A stretch of DNA of 64,000 nucleotides from Clavelina lepadiformis (Eukaryota > Chordata > Ascidiacea > Aplousobranchia > Clavelinidae). Under the pieces are notes generated by a model. The model saw only the letters and a program-made list of their open reading frames with translations. It did no database searches and was not told where the DNA came from. The stretch spans positions 22,816,001 through 22,880,000 of the forward strand of contig NC_135240.1 in the NCBI RefSeq assembly GCF_947623445.1, in the 5' to 3' direction. The position numbers were made by a program, and so were the translations under genes. How positions within the stretch are numbered: position 1 is the first letter of the stretch; the number at the start of each line of letters is the position of its first letter. Shown here in pieces: positions 46,656-61,195 of the stretch.

Positions 46656-48993
46656 ATGAATAAAGTGGAATACGACAAGATATACAACTACATCAAAAAG
46701 TCCGAAATACCAGGCGAGCTTGAAACGTCTCATGCGAGATTTGGATTCAAACGAAAATGTCGAAGTTATGTGTTAGATGAAGGTTAGATAATAAAGATTA
46801 TACTGTTTTCCTAACGCTCAGTAGATTAGGATATACGAGCCTACCTAAGTAAACAATTTTCTAAAGACGATATATTTTCTTGCCTTGCATAATATTGCTC
46901 TTGATAAAATAAACTTCATAGTGTACTAACACCACTGCCGGTAACAATTAGCATTTATACAGTTTTTGTTTTCTTTGTGAGGTTATTTATTTGCAAGATT
47001 TAATAACGTATGGGGTATTGTCTTGGTGGAATAATTTCCAGGGACATGGCGGTACTAACAGATAAATTTATTTTGCAGGAGAAGATGCAGTTTACTACAT
47101 TCAGAAAAATAAAGATGGATCTATTCGTCGCAGATCCAAAGTGATTGTTGGAACAAATGATGATGCAAAAGCAGTGTTTTTGGAAGTCCACAGAGAAAAC
47201 AGCTTTACCCATCCTGGGTTTAATCGAACTCTGCAGTCAATATCTCGCAAATATTTTTGGCCACGCATGACTTATGACATTACGGAATGGGTACTAGACA
47301 CTAATTGATTTCTCATTACGCAAATGTTTGTTCGTTCATTCATTATCTTTTCACATAAGCTGTTTGACAGATAATTTTTCGATGGATTTAATTATATTGT
47401 AATGCACAGTGGTTGTTAAACTTGATGGAGGTACTGAATCTTGCAAGTTTTATGCTTGCATTCACTGAACACTTGGTTGAAATTTTCAACACACATATAT
47501 GTTATATATACATACTGTGTGTTGAGTCTACGAAACCCTAGATTCGAAATGAACCAAATCACTGGGGTTCGATCGAACCCAGTTTAAAAACCATTGTTTA
47601 GTTTCTATTTCATAATTATTAATTACTTTTAGATTCGTTCATGTCCTATCTGCCAAAAAGATGACAAGACAAAATTGGTGCAGTTGAAGGTTAAAATATT
47701 GCGATTTTTTATTAAGGGTTGATGCTGAATTTAATGTTACGAATTAACACTTCAATATTTTCTGTAGGTTACGGAACCATGGGAAATCCTGACAATGTCT
47801 ATAATTGGCCCAGTAAATGAAACAGCAGAAGGATACAAGTTTATTTTTACTGCAACAGACTACTATAGTAAATGGGTTGAAGCTTTCCCTATCTGCAATA
47901 AATATCCTGCAGAAGTGGCAGCTTGTTTGAAATTGATATTCTATCGCCATGGTGCTTGTAAAAGTGTTTTATCTGATGAATGCATTGAGTTTATTACAGA
48001 GGTATAGCCTGCACTGTTGTGCTAAGGGCTACTTTGCGATTTTTTATTGTTTGTATATTTGTAACGAGTGTGGCTTCACAGCACATGTTTCTGATAAGGC
48101 CATGAAAGAATACTTTAATAATTAATTTTACTAATGGTGTTTTTTATATTAGGTTAACAATGAACTAGTTAAGCAGCTTGGAATTCAGCATCGCATCAAA
48201 GCTGTATATCATCCAAATATAAAAACATTTGATGAAAAATGTGCCCAACAACTAAATTCGTAAACTCAATTCTTTTATATTCTGGGGATTTGTTTTTGCT
48301 GCAGTTTCTGTATCTCCGCAATACTTTTTAATTCTTGTTTGCAGCACATTCTTGAACCTGGTTGTGGAGCACGCGTTTGACTGGCCTCACTATATTGATG
48401 GGTTACTTTTCACTCTAAGAACTAAAAAACATCATATTACGAAGTTTACGCCATTTTACCTCATTCACAGACGAGAAGCACGTATGCCTCCGGTGTCTAG
48501 CACAGATCCAGTTGCCAGTATTGATAGTGTAAGTGTTAGGTAGCCACATACTATAAAATCTATTGCTTAGAGTGGTATATGACATGGATTGTAAAATTAC
48601 TAGGAGTTCGACCTGAACACAATCTTGGAGCCAAACTATGAAACTGCAGCCAATAAAGATCACTTGGGTGAAATTCGAAGCCACGAGAAGGTGATGGAAA
48701 ATGTTAAATCTGCAAACCTGGATCAAATCATAGAGAACGCAAGAGAATGGACTGAAAGCACAGAGCACCGCTTTACAATAGGGGAAAAGGTCCTGTTGGT
48801 TAACAGCAAAAAACGCCTGGCAGAAACTATGGGGTCTGATGCGCCCCATTCAGGGCCATTTGTAATAACTGATATTAAGACAAACAAAGTACGATTAATG
48901 TGTTTGAAAGACAGTACCCAGTTTAAGGTAATGCCCAGTGTTGAACGCATTATTCCATATAGAGAATCATACAAAATTACAATGTTTGAATAA
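46656..48993 (+). CDS. GIN1: GIN1-like integrase-derived host gene, complete
   Basis: Seven exons: 46656-46782, 47079-47290, 47633-47689, 47768-48001, 48153-48259, 48345-48528, 48604-48993. They total 1,311 nt (436 aa), with all phases consistent and one open frame. Layout: a short N-terminal region (ARFGFKRKCRSYVLDEG), an HHCC integrase zinc-binding segment (EVHRENSFTHPGFNRTL, then CPIC), an integrase core (EPWEILTMSIIGPVNE, YYSKWVEAFPI, DWPHYIDGLLFTLRTKKH) and a C-terminal FTIGEKVLLVN / GPFVITDI module. GIN1 of vertebrates is an intron-bearing host gene derived from Ginger-type DNA transposons. The intron structure, intact frame and lack of flanking element ends support domestication here too. 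I did not assess catalysis residue by residue. It could instead be another Ginger-derived gene. Its 3' end converges with SREK1IP1. Confidence 0.85.
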
Positions 48994-49869
48994 AGCTTTG
49001 TATGAAACAAAGTCAATTTTATTGCTAAGTAGCTTTCATTCCACTGTTACATGTATGTGAGATAGTATATAAGGTGGATAAGAAATACACAAATACCTTA
49101 GCCTTAAGATAAATATGAGGTTAGATGACCTAGCACCAATGCTAGTAAAACATATCCATGGAAATGACTTCGTGCTCAAACACCAAATAACCTTTATTTA
49201 GCTTAGCTCAATCTTGTTGTAAAGAAACACTGCAAAATAGTATTAGTGAGCACAAAACATAATTGACCAGACAATAAACTTGGCAGTCTGAATAATAATA
49301 TTGACCTCAGAACAGGCCTCTGCCCAATTGCTTAATAAGGCTGTGTTATTTTATCAAATCAATAAAAAAATGAATCTGGTTTGAACAACAACAAAAAAAC
49401 ATCACATTTGTTTTGAGATTATTAAGTCATTCATTTTTTTGCAGTAGTATTGTGTATAATATATGCTGTAATTGTTGTTAAATGAGCATTTTAAGTTGGA
49501 AACAGTACCTAGTGTAGGCCTACACTTCGATTGAGCGAAAACATCTTGTTCAAAGGTCATGCTGATTTGGCTGCATGGACTGCATAAGTCTCTTATCATG
49601 ATGCGAAACTCATGACCTTTTAAAATTCCTTGTTGCATTTGTACAAGAAAACTGGAATGTATAAAGTTTCTCAAGTAAAACTTATTTGTCCTAGTTTCAG
49701 TTGGTGTTGGTGAACGTAGTAAGTCTCAATTCGAGTTTGTCGCACTTTGCATAATGCCACCAGAATACAATGGCAATCAATTTGCAGATACAACCTTTAA
49801 TCAACTTTTCATACGATTGATTAAAAATTTGTTAAATCCAAAGCATATGAGTTTGTACTGTTATAGGAA
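48994..49869. other. Convergent 3' flank of GIN1-like and SREK1IP1
   Basis: No ORF of note. AATAAA overlaps the GIN1-like stop (48989-48994), and further AATAAA hexamers near 49273 and 49362 are better candidates for its poly(A) signal. Confidence 0.5.
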
Positions 49870-51900
<2,031 letters not shown>

Positions 51901-51902
51901 AG

Positions 51903-52180
51903 ACAGGCTGACAGTGGCTTGCTCAAGCATTAAACCAGCATCTGGCAGGTTGTGAGTTCGCACTTGACCTGCACCCTCAGATCTTTTACGCACCTAAGGT
52001 CTTGTCGAAAAAGGCAGAAAAATGCTGTCTGGATTCCATGTCTGACCTACACGCCGAACTTTTAAGCTATATCTTCACACCGATTTATAATAAACAAACA
52101 AGAAATGTTGTTTTTTTAAACGCCAGTTTATAATAAATAAACAAAGAATTGAGCCTTCAATGCACGCCGTCACGCCGTCA
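51903..52180 (+). mobile_element. Putative tRNA-derived SINE
   Basis: The head has an A-box-like GTGGCTTGCTCAAGC and, about 30 bp on, a B-box-like GGTTGTGAGTTCGCAC, the spacing of an internal RNA polymerase III promoter. The body then passes into the repeat family tail (cgccgaacttttaagc, two copies of tttataataaa(ta)aacaa, then ttcaatgcacgccgtcacgc). Two tail-only relatives occur near 18.25 and 45.37 kb. Ends and any target-site duplication are not resolved. Confidence 0.5.
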
Positions 52181-53755
52181 TGCCAAAATTTGTGTTTCCT
52201 GTAGCAAACTGCTGTACTTCCCCGTTGGGCTTAAAGGCTGAAGCTAAAGCCACAAACCCTACTGGAAAGTTTGGATGAAGTTTCAGCAGGTTCCTTCAGC
52301 CCAGTCTGGCCTCCAGCGCAGGAAGTTGTTTTCTGCGTCAATTTTTCTGCTGAAGAATTGTGGTATTGTCCAATGTCCTATCTGGTCTTTATTTGGTTGC
52401 AGTTGTTATTTTATCTTATTTAGAAAGTTTGGGACATGCTATTGGTATAAAAACTAAACATTGATAGAAACAACTGTGATGGTTTTGTTGAGAGTCATGG
52501 TTTGTTTTGTAAATGCTGAAATTTGATTTTGGGATCTTGTGATTCACTTACTGACCAAGCTTAAATTCTCCTTAATGACGTTCAGATAAATTACCTCGCT
52601 TGAACTGGTGTGCCATATAAATACTGATGTAATGTTTGCAATCTTCCCTTTTGTCTTTCACTTGTTACTACTGCGCACTGTAACAGCTGTAAGCTTTGCC
52701 CAAAGGCGTAAGCCTTTGTGTCTGACAATAAAAATAGGAATTTACCATTTAGTCTTATGTATAGACAGAATTTAAGCAACTACAGCAATAGTCACACTGT
52801 GGGAGTAATGGGAACTCATATCATCTTAGCAGAAGCAAAACAAGTTATCAATCTTCAATTGTACCTCGCTCATATCAAAACAACAGCCACCAGTGTACGT
52901 GGTCTTTATGGCGAATATGGTTGTTGTGTACTTCACAAAAGATAATACAACAAATTTTTATTTGTCATACAACCATACGATGATGTGCCGATATGACTAT
53001 AACCTTCGGTCTCCCTTTTACAGTTTATTCTTATGTTTAGTTGTCTAGGGACCAGACATCTGGTCTAAATAACATATTGGTGTAATTCTTGGTGTAAGTT
53101 CATTGTTTTACAGTAATAAGGTCTAAAAATACCACATGGCATTGCAAAGAAATGTCTGCCGTCAGTGAAAACAATGAAATCCACAGCGTGTGAGGTTTTC
53201 GGAAAGAATCAAGAAATGAGAGTAAAGGAAGGAAGGAACGGCAAAAAAATCTTGCATCAAAACCACTATTGAATAATTATTCCGATATCACTGGTAACAT
53301 AGAAATGCACCGGAGAAAGATTGAATAGATGCACACTTGGCTAGACTTACACACCTGAGATGTTGGCATATTCTGCCATTGAGTACAGACCGGTGTTCCA
53401 TAATTATAAATATTACGTGGCGTAAATTTTAGCATTACATTAATTTGCACAATAAAAACATACCTCTGGGGCTTTTCAACTTTTCTGTGGATGATGTTGT
53501 GATTTACGTTTTAGTATAAGTGTGCAAAATTCATAAATATGTTGGACATTAAGTCCTAATTCTTTTTAACATCGATTGTTGCTTCTGAATACAGGGGTTT
53601 ATGTAAACACTCAATAGCCTTACAGGCCATGTTTTACAAAAATGCTTTTTAAACTAATGAATGTAAACTAAAGTAAGTTTGTTTTGCAGGAAACTTAGTT
53701 GGGTGTTACTTAACAGCATCACTTCTTTAAAAAACATAATTATATTAATCATATA
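52181..53755. other. Intergenic, no gene seen
   Basis: AT-rich. Open frames at 52591-52945 have no recognisable motif. It includes the presumed promoter of the 53.8-kb gene. Confidence 0.5.
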
Positions 53756-56547
53756 ATGGTACTGTCAAGATTGTTCAGTGCTCGCTCTTTCAAGTTAGCT
53801 CGCCAGATTTCAACATTAACCAGAAATGGAAGAAAAGCACCTTGTAAGGAAATATATTGTCTTTAGCTTTTTGCAGTATTGCAGACGTATTACTGTTAAT
53901 ACTCTAAACATACAGTTGCTGATAAAGTTAGAAAACTCTTATTTTGTATTAGTTGTGATGCGAGAAATGGATACTTTGTTGTTACAGTGACTAGTTCACC
54001 TGTTTAGCAATTATTTTTGTGTTTATCTCATCCAGCTTTAGTGCAACAAGTGAAGCCAATGCCAGCGAGAACAATGGTAGCGAAAGCAACCACTGCACCT
54101 GGAGACCTTTCAGTGAGATCTGCAGTGTTATGGCTTGTTCTTGGAGCCTGTCCCATCACATTAGCTGTGGGTTACTCAATTGTTTTACAGCTATCATTTG
54201 TAATGCATATTGTGCAATGTTACCAGCTGTTTTGGAGTAATTCATGATTTGCCTGAAATTTCTTGGGACTAAAATGTCTTGGTGCTAACCTTGCTAGCTC
54301 TGTAGCTTTAATCATTTTTGTCATTGACAGGGTTTCTATGTGACAAAACTTTTAAAAGATATGATTGAAGATGTAGAAGCCGGTCATGTTATTCCCGGAC
54401 CAAAAACTGTTATAAGCAATGATGAGTGGTACGACATGAAACAAGAGGTATGCTATATACTTGCAAACTTAGATGCATGTAGAGCACTAGTGCTTTACAA
54501 GCATGTCAGTACATACTCTATGTTTATGTAGATAGTTTTAATACATTGTTTTACAAAAATTGTATATTACTGTCTAAGCTTAAGTGTTGTATTAAAAAAT
54601 ACACTTCTTACTCACTTACATAATGATTCAATCTTCAGCTTTTAGCCGCTGTTGATGAAGATGATGAGGAGGATGAAGGTAAGAAGGTTGAACTATCGAG
54701 CATGTAGTAGTTTATACGTTTATATATTAATAATTTATGATTCTTGTGTTTTTGACTTGACTTAATATCTTGTACAAATAAATACTTTACTCCAGTATCA
54801 ACAAACTTTCAAATTCATTTATTTACTTAATTCCAATGATTTCTGTTTCAATCAACAATTTGCACATTTTTTTGAGAAACTTGCTTGGTAGTAATTTAAA
54901 GACAAACAGATACCTTGTTTATGTATTTATGTATGTTTATGTATGCGGTGTTTAGGGATTTTTTGGTGAATTCCCAATTAGTGGCATTGTAATGCCCTTG
55001 TTGCAGGGTGTAAGATTTATGCTCTAGGTTATAAATTTTCAATGATTTAGAAAAAAATTGCGATAAAACATCTTTTTTTAAACTGCATGTTGCCTGCACA
55101 CTAATACTATTATCCATACGAATTACACATTGATCAAATTAAATATACATTTAACAGGTGGATATTAGCTCAAGCTGCATGTGTAATTGTCTATATAATG
55201 AAGTTATTGAAAATTAGCTTTTTTAAAGTTTGGTGATAGGGAAAGCTTTTTATGGAGACTAAGATTATATCGTATAAGTAAAAAAAACAAACAAAAAAGA
55301 AAGTATATAATGTATTTTATCTGTATTTACATTACATACGTTATTGTTATTACCCATTGTGCACGTGACAAAAATGCAAAAAGGACTTAAGCCTTTGTTA
55401 ATTCCATTAACGTTAGTTTCTGAAATACAATTGATGTTTTTTGGTTATTATAATTACTTGTTTTACAAAACGTTTTCCAAGGTTTACTGTAACTAACATC
55501 AACCTTTTCATTCAAAGCTTATGAGCAATCAAAACTGAGCATGTCTTGTTATAAATATTTAAAAAGAAACTTTCTAGTTATTCACTAAATGAATTTAAAA
55601 TGGAATGACTCTCATTTATTGAAATTCAATGTGAAAAGGCCAGAACTAAATGCATAGATATTTATGAGATTGACAAACACATGCCATGATTGTACTGGCA
55701 TGGTGACATGTCTATTTCATAACCTGTGCAGTCACACAATAAATCTTGGCGTTGAAGAATGCAGGTGATTGGAAAAGAATAACGGCTAACGCAATAGTGC
55801 AATCGGAATGAAACTTTAATGAGCGTGTGTAGGTTAAGGTAGCAGAGAGCTGTGGAATAGAATAGAAAATGACCCAACAAAGTTATTTTGAAAGCAAGGC
55901 AATAGCTTAAATCACGGTCAGTTTTCAAATGAAGATTTCTGAATTGACTGTCATCTTTCATTTTCAGAAAAGGTAGGTTAAATTATTTAGTGACTAATCT
56001 GTAAAACCTTAATTGATGTGATTCGGTCTGTTATTTTGTCACGTGCATGTATGTGGTTCACCAATTAGCATGATGTAATTCATACAGTCATAAATTGTAT
56101 CAATTCTTTATTTAATTAGACTGATAGCTCAAAGATGACAAACAGGTTTTTATAATAACAGAGGAAGAAACGACGCCAGCATCAGAAGAATCAATAAACG
56201 AAGAGAGTCAACCACTAGATGTAGAGCCAGAGCAAGAAATAGTTGCGGAAGAAGAAGAGTTTGTTGTTGTTGAAACTCCTGCAGTTCCAGGTAAGTTACT
56301 ACAGTTTTAAGTACTAATTGTGGTTGCTGTAACTAACTTACGTCATTATATATATCCATTGGGATTTGAAGGATTCACTTAACTTTGTTTCACAGAACCA
56401 GCTGTGCAAGCAGATAGCAAAGATACAATTATTTTTGTTGGTAAGTCTGAAGTCAGTGCAGTCTGTTTTTTGTTGGCACTTCAGTAGCTCGAGTTTCATG
56501 ATCGATTGTTTCAATTGTTTCTTCCAGGTCCTCCAGATAAAGAGTAA
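53756..56547 (+). CDS. Unidentified, probably mitochondrial single-pass protein with acidic tail
   Basis: Seven exons: 53756-53843, 54036-54181, 54331-54447, 54639-54678, 56162-56290, 56396-56440, 56528-56547. They total 585 nt (194 aa) with consistent phases. The N-terminus (MVLSRLFSARSFKLARQIST) is rich in Arg/Ser with no acid, a classic mitochondrial presequence. After a basic linker (VKPMPARTMVAKAT) comes one hydrophobic segment at ~58-81 (AVLWLVLGACPITLAVGYSI, then GFYV), a segment TKLLKDMIEDVEAGHVIPGP, and a strongly acidic C-terminus (AAVDEDDEEDEE, EEEETTP, VAEEEEFVVV). I do not recognise the family. The order presequence, KP, TM with a G-rich motif and acidic tail recalls EMRE (SMDT1), the MCU regulator, but the tail is much longer and local identity is weak. 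One donor (ATT|GTTTTA at 54181) is non-consensus. Confidence 0.72.
54679..56161 (+). other. Long intron of the 53.8-kb gene
   Basis: A 1.48-kb intron between acidic-tail exons. An AG|AAAAG|GTAGGT arrangement at 55966-55978 could be a 5-nt micro-exon but would shift the frame, so it is not called. Confidence 0.5.
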
Positions 56548-56792
56548 TTTGACACAGCTTCTTAGTCATATTTGGTGAGCTTGTCATGCTTTGAATTATG
56601 TCGGTTTCATTTTAATATTGTATAAAATAGAAGTTATTTTAGGAAAAATGTTGAGGAAAATCTTTACCAAAGCAGTGGTCTGCTAACATCAACAGACTTC
56701 AATGCAAGAATTTCTTAGCGCAAAATTCTGTTTAATGTGTTTGCTGAAACTTATGTTATGAAATTGTGCGAATATATTTGTACATTTGTGCC

Positions 56793-56798
56793 AATAAA
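56793..56798 (+). promoter_or_regulatory. Poly(A) signal of the 53.8-kb gene
   Basis: AATAAA about 250 bases after the TAA at 56545-56547. Confidence 0.5.
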
Positions 56799-59700
56799 TC
56801 TTACTTTCTGCAACTTGTGTCAGTGTTTTTGTGTTAGTGTAGCAATGTGCAACCGTCATTTTTAGAATTCAGCGTATTGCTGATATATAACATAACAGGG
56901 GACGCTGAAAGGAACCTTTTGAATTACTTTGAAAAATTTAAATAGGTGTCGGGACTGATCAAGTTGCTTTATTTTATCTTAATTTGGAATGAGCAAAGTC
57001 GAGTTGAAGAGCTTCCACTGTATATTATTATAGATTACTCGTTTTGGTGTTTGGAAGGGGAACTAGTTTCACCTTTTTCTTTTATTTTGCAGAATAACTT
57101 TGTACACCATGACTTTTTTGTTGGCTGATCAGCTTTTGGCTTCTCAATTCGGCGACAATATTCTGGAAGATTTATTATATTGTGTTAAAGTTTGTGTCAT
57201 TTTGAATAAAATTCCACGTTAATTTGAGCCTTGACAAAATTTTGTTCATGTTGCATTGTATCCACTAGCCAGGTGAAAATGCGTTCTATTCCATGGCACC
57301 TACTTGAGAAATTAGGATTTAATAGCAACTAGTTGCTCGTCATAAAGCGAAAATGTTCATTTAGAATTCCCCCAAGCATTATTTCGAAAATGCTCGCCCC
57401 ACTTCTCACGTACCGGTAAGTGGTAACCAATATAATCAGCTGCGCGGGAGATCTGAAAAACATTTACTTGAAGACAAACTTCTTACAAAAAAGCAATTAA
57501 ATTAATACAAAATTGTAACCACTGTACGTATTTACAAATCACAAATACGTTTAATTATTTACCTCGAAAGCGAGATAGACAGCTAAAACATTACTGCATA
57601 GGGGCAATAGAAACAAGTAATGATAACAAATGCATCGAATTTATCACAGTCTACACTCTACAGTCTACACCATTCAGAGTAAATCCTTTCAATAAATCAA
57701 AAAGAATTTATGCAAACTTCCCAAAACATGAAGCCCTGAATTGATACTTCTACTGTAATTAAGTTTATTTTTGTTAGTCTTGCACTCGGATTGAGTGCCA
57801 GTCGTTTAGAAATTTGGAATTGAGGTGACTATTTAGGTATGTAGGTTACGCAACTTGTAGTTAAAGATAGGCGGTTACGTTAAGAGAATGGGCATGCATA
57901 AAGTCTATTTAAGCTATTTAAAGGTTTATTGAAGTGAGCTTAAGGTTAGGTTCCGATGTTATAACATTTAAGTTAGGTTAAGAAAAAACTGTGAAAACTA
58001 TCTTGGTGCACGATATTTTCCGGTGAAATAGAACAACCATTAAGAATTGCCGCGATTTGGTCTGTAGTTTACTGTATTCCATTAACATGAACGCTGCTTT
58101 GTCGATTGGTAGATATTAAATTTAAAAAAAACCTCGTTAAAAGTCACATACTGGTTTAATTCAGCGATTTAATGCCGGTTATCGGTAACGACGTTAATTG
58201 CGTAAAACTATAAAAATTAATACTGATGTCATATTTACAATTTGAATAAATAATCTTCACAAAATAATTCCGCTTTTTCATGGCGCCACAAATCATAGTT
58301 TTCTTTATGCGTACTGTATTTCACTTTGGGATTTCCCCAAATTTTGTGAGTTAGTTTGGTGAAGATTGGTGAAGAATGAAGATGATGCTAACACCTATCA
58401 CTCGATGATAGTCTGATCCTAACCTTTATATCTTGGTCTTTAGTAGTTTAGTCTTTATAATCTTCACATAGTATATAAAGACTGGTCTGATGGAATTCAT
58501 AAATCGTGGAAAGCAAAGGAGATGAGTGATTAAATGGAGAAATGTTTTACCTTAGATATTGCTCTTGAATAATTATGGTCAGGTTGTTAATTGCTAGGCT
58601 ATCCAAAAAATAATATTTGTTACATTCGACCGTTTGGGTTGGGTGACCATGCTGAGAAAGCCAGATGTTTTTGCTACTAACCTGTAAAAATCCGATAAGT
58701 TTAGGACGTATAGTTTTCGAGTAATTAATGACTGAAAATTTGTGTGCAGTGTCGACCACACATAGTTAAAATAGTAATGTTGCTCACCAACTTTTCAATC
58801 TGAATATTCTTACATTTTCAGAACAATGCTTGCATAAGACAATCTGTTTTAATTTGATGAGGTATAGCTCGCACTGGTATATTTTTGGGGGATATAATCT
58901 GCACCTATTGTTTTGCTAAGAAATGTGAAGAAAAACTTAGTATTTTTGTGTATATTTTGCTTACCTTTTTGCATTCTCTAAACGCCTATTCTCTTTGCAT
59001 ATAGGTCTAATTGTCTTTTTTGATTATCTTTGTATCAGAACAGAACAACTAACAATAGTTTAACACAGCACGGTATGAGTGATCATAGTGGATAATCACA
59101 TTCCTTGCTTGCTGCTAATTATTAGCATCCTCACAGTCATGCTTGAACGATAACACTCTGGCTGTGGATGATGGGGTTTTTCAAGGGTTTCAATTCATAA
59201 TACCAACATCTGCTCACTTGTAAAGGAGACAGCCTGATGGCATGGCAACCAAATGTTGAATTGGGCATCCAACATTGAGCTGAATGAATGCCCACTGGCA
59301 CCCATTGTTTTTTAAAGATTGGTCTTCACTGCACAATGAGGTTGCCCATGTGGATGATTTCTGAATAATGCCATTGTTTAAGGTGTGATCTGTGCCAGAC
59401 TATGCTATACGCACAGCATGAAGAGATTGAATTTAGAGATGTATTTGCAGGAAATGACTCTGACAAGTGTGACCAGACCATTGGGGACAAAAAGAGCAGA
59501 GATTGTATGAAATTTTAGACCTAAAAAACTGCAAGGTTGGTTGTGTCAGTTGGCAGATTTAGCTTAGTTTACAAGAGTTTGACATCCATTTTCACAGAGC
59601 CAGGATGTCCAAGGGCATCCACTAAAACAGTTGAGGGTGTTCACTGGTGGATAAGATAAACATAGCTCACTAGTAGGTTAGTAAAGAGATAAATGTTACC

Positions 59701-60338
59701 TAATTTTACACTTTTTGCTTAATTATCGACACATTTCCGCATACCAAAATCATTGCAAGCAAAGTGAGGTGCACCTACAGCTTTTATCTTAAGGTTTTGT
59801 TGGTTATTGCAATAGAAGAGTATTATGTTAGGATTCTAATTACAAGTTTGTTACCATAGCAGGAAAAAAAACGTTTAGCAACTACTAAATTTCTTTGTTT
59901 TTACAAATTTTTACCAACTACTATTACCTTGTCTTCACTGGATGCATTGCTTTTGTTGAACCGTGACGCTAACAGTTAATGCAACAGGATACGAGAGGAT
60001 ATGGCAGCGATGGCAAGTTTTGTGCCAAAATAAAAATTTGTCTGGTTAACAAATACCCAACCTTTTTGGCAGGTTTTCCTAAAAGGTGCGGGTTATATCC
60101 CAAGAAATATAATAAGGAAGACAGGCAGTGTTATTCATGGATCCCCATTCGACGAAATGTTGCATTAAGCTGCAAATTACTGGTAATCGTACATGATGTG
60201 AAGAATAAATAATGCTTTTGGAATTTACAAAACTTGCAACATTTTCAAACCACAGTTATTACCCATTATGATTTTGCCAATACACTAATGACCAGATGGA
60301 AAAAGATTGCCTTTTGTTGGAACTGCGTCTGTCTACTT
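56799..60338. other. Large intergenic region, no gene seen
   Basis: About 3.5 kb without supported exons, RNA genes or element ends. The longest open frames (56946-57128, 58547-58759, 59979-60212) show no motifs. Confidence 0.5.
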
Positions 60339-60802
60339 CAGGGGTGTCCAACTCGTGGCCCGCGGGAAGGTTCTGAGTGGCTCGCGCGGTATTTATCGAA
60401 ATGACTTATATTATCAACTAAATGGCCTACCTAATTTATGGCGAACTTACATTCCGAGAAATTGGCATTTATTGTTTGTTTACTAATTTCTGACAGCCAT
60501 ATGGAAAACTCGCTTCGCATTGCTACATCGTCCATCTCGCCGAATATTGCCAAACTTGTTAGAGAACAACAGTGCCAAACTTTACATTAAAATGTCGACG
60601 TGTAGTAAAAACTTTGTTGAATTTACTATATCTTGGTATGTTTATTGTTCTTACAATTGTAAAACAGGATAATACGTATTTCTAAGATTAGAATTTTGGT
60701 GTGAGGATTTTAATTACAAATTAGCAGTAAACACTCTAGTGGCCCGCGCAGTCATTCATAAATCGCATGTGGCCCTTTGGCCAAAAAGGTTGGACAACCC
60801 TG
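60339..60802. mobile_element. 464-bp hAT MITE upstream of BRIP1
   Basis: Ends CAGGGGTGTCCAAC / GTTGGACAACCCTG (one mismatch), GTGGCCCGCGGG-type words inside, and an exact 8-bp duplication GTCTACTT (60331-60338 and 60803-60810). It is noncoding and lies about 400 bp upstream of the BRIP1 start. Confidence 0.93.
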
Positions 60803-61195
60803 GTCTACTTTGTTACCATTCATACATTGCACAATGCACATACTTGCTACTTTATTCTTTAATCATTGTAATCAATGTAAAACGAATTCCATTATGTTAC
60901 AACGTGTTTATGTGGTAGGTGTGCTTTCTTAGTCTCAATATTTTTATTGTTTCGAATTTCAAATAGTTTGATTGTTTGGAAGAAAAGTTAAAGTTTGAGA
61001 AAAATGACTTTCCGGGACTGATAATCTGACAAGGCTGCCTTATATGTGGGTTCTATCATCAAAATGTAATACTTTAAGGTAAGCCATATATAAATAAGCT
61101 GACAGTAAAATTTATGTGCTGCTACAGTACATTAGTCACTAATGAGATGGAATATATTTTGGCAGCTGTGGAAAGGAAACTTTGATCAACAAGAT

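Noticed and set aside
55968-55972. 5-nt micro-exon in the 53.8-kb gene
   Set aside because: Including it breaks the frame that otherwise runs consistently to the stop codon.
53756-56547. Firm naming as EMRE (SMDT1)
   Set aside because: Layout is similar but the protein is about twice as long and the conserved transmembrane block is not clearly present.
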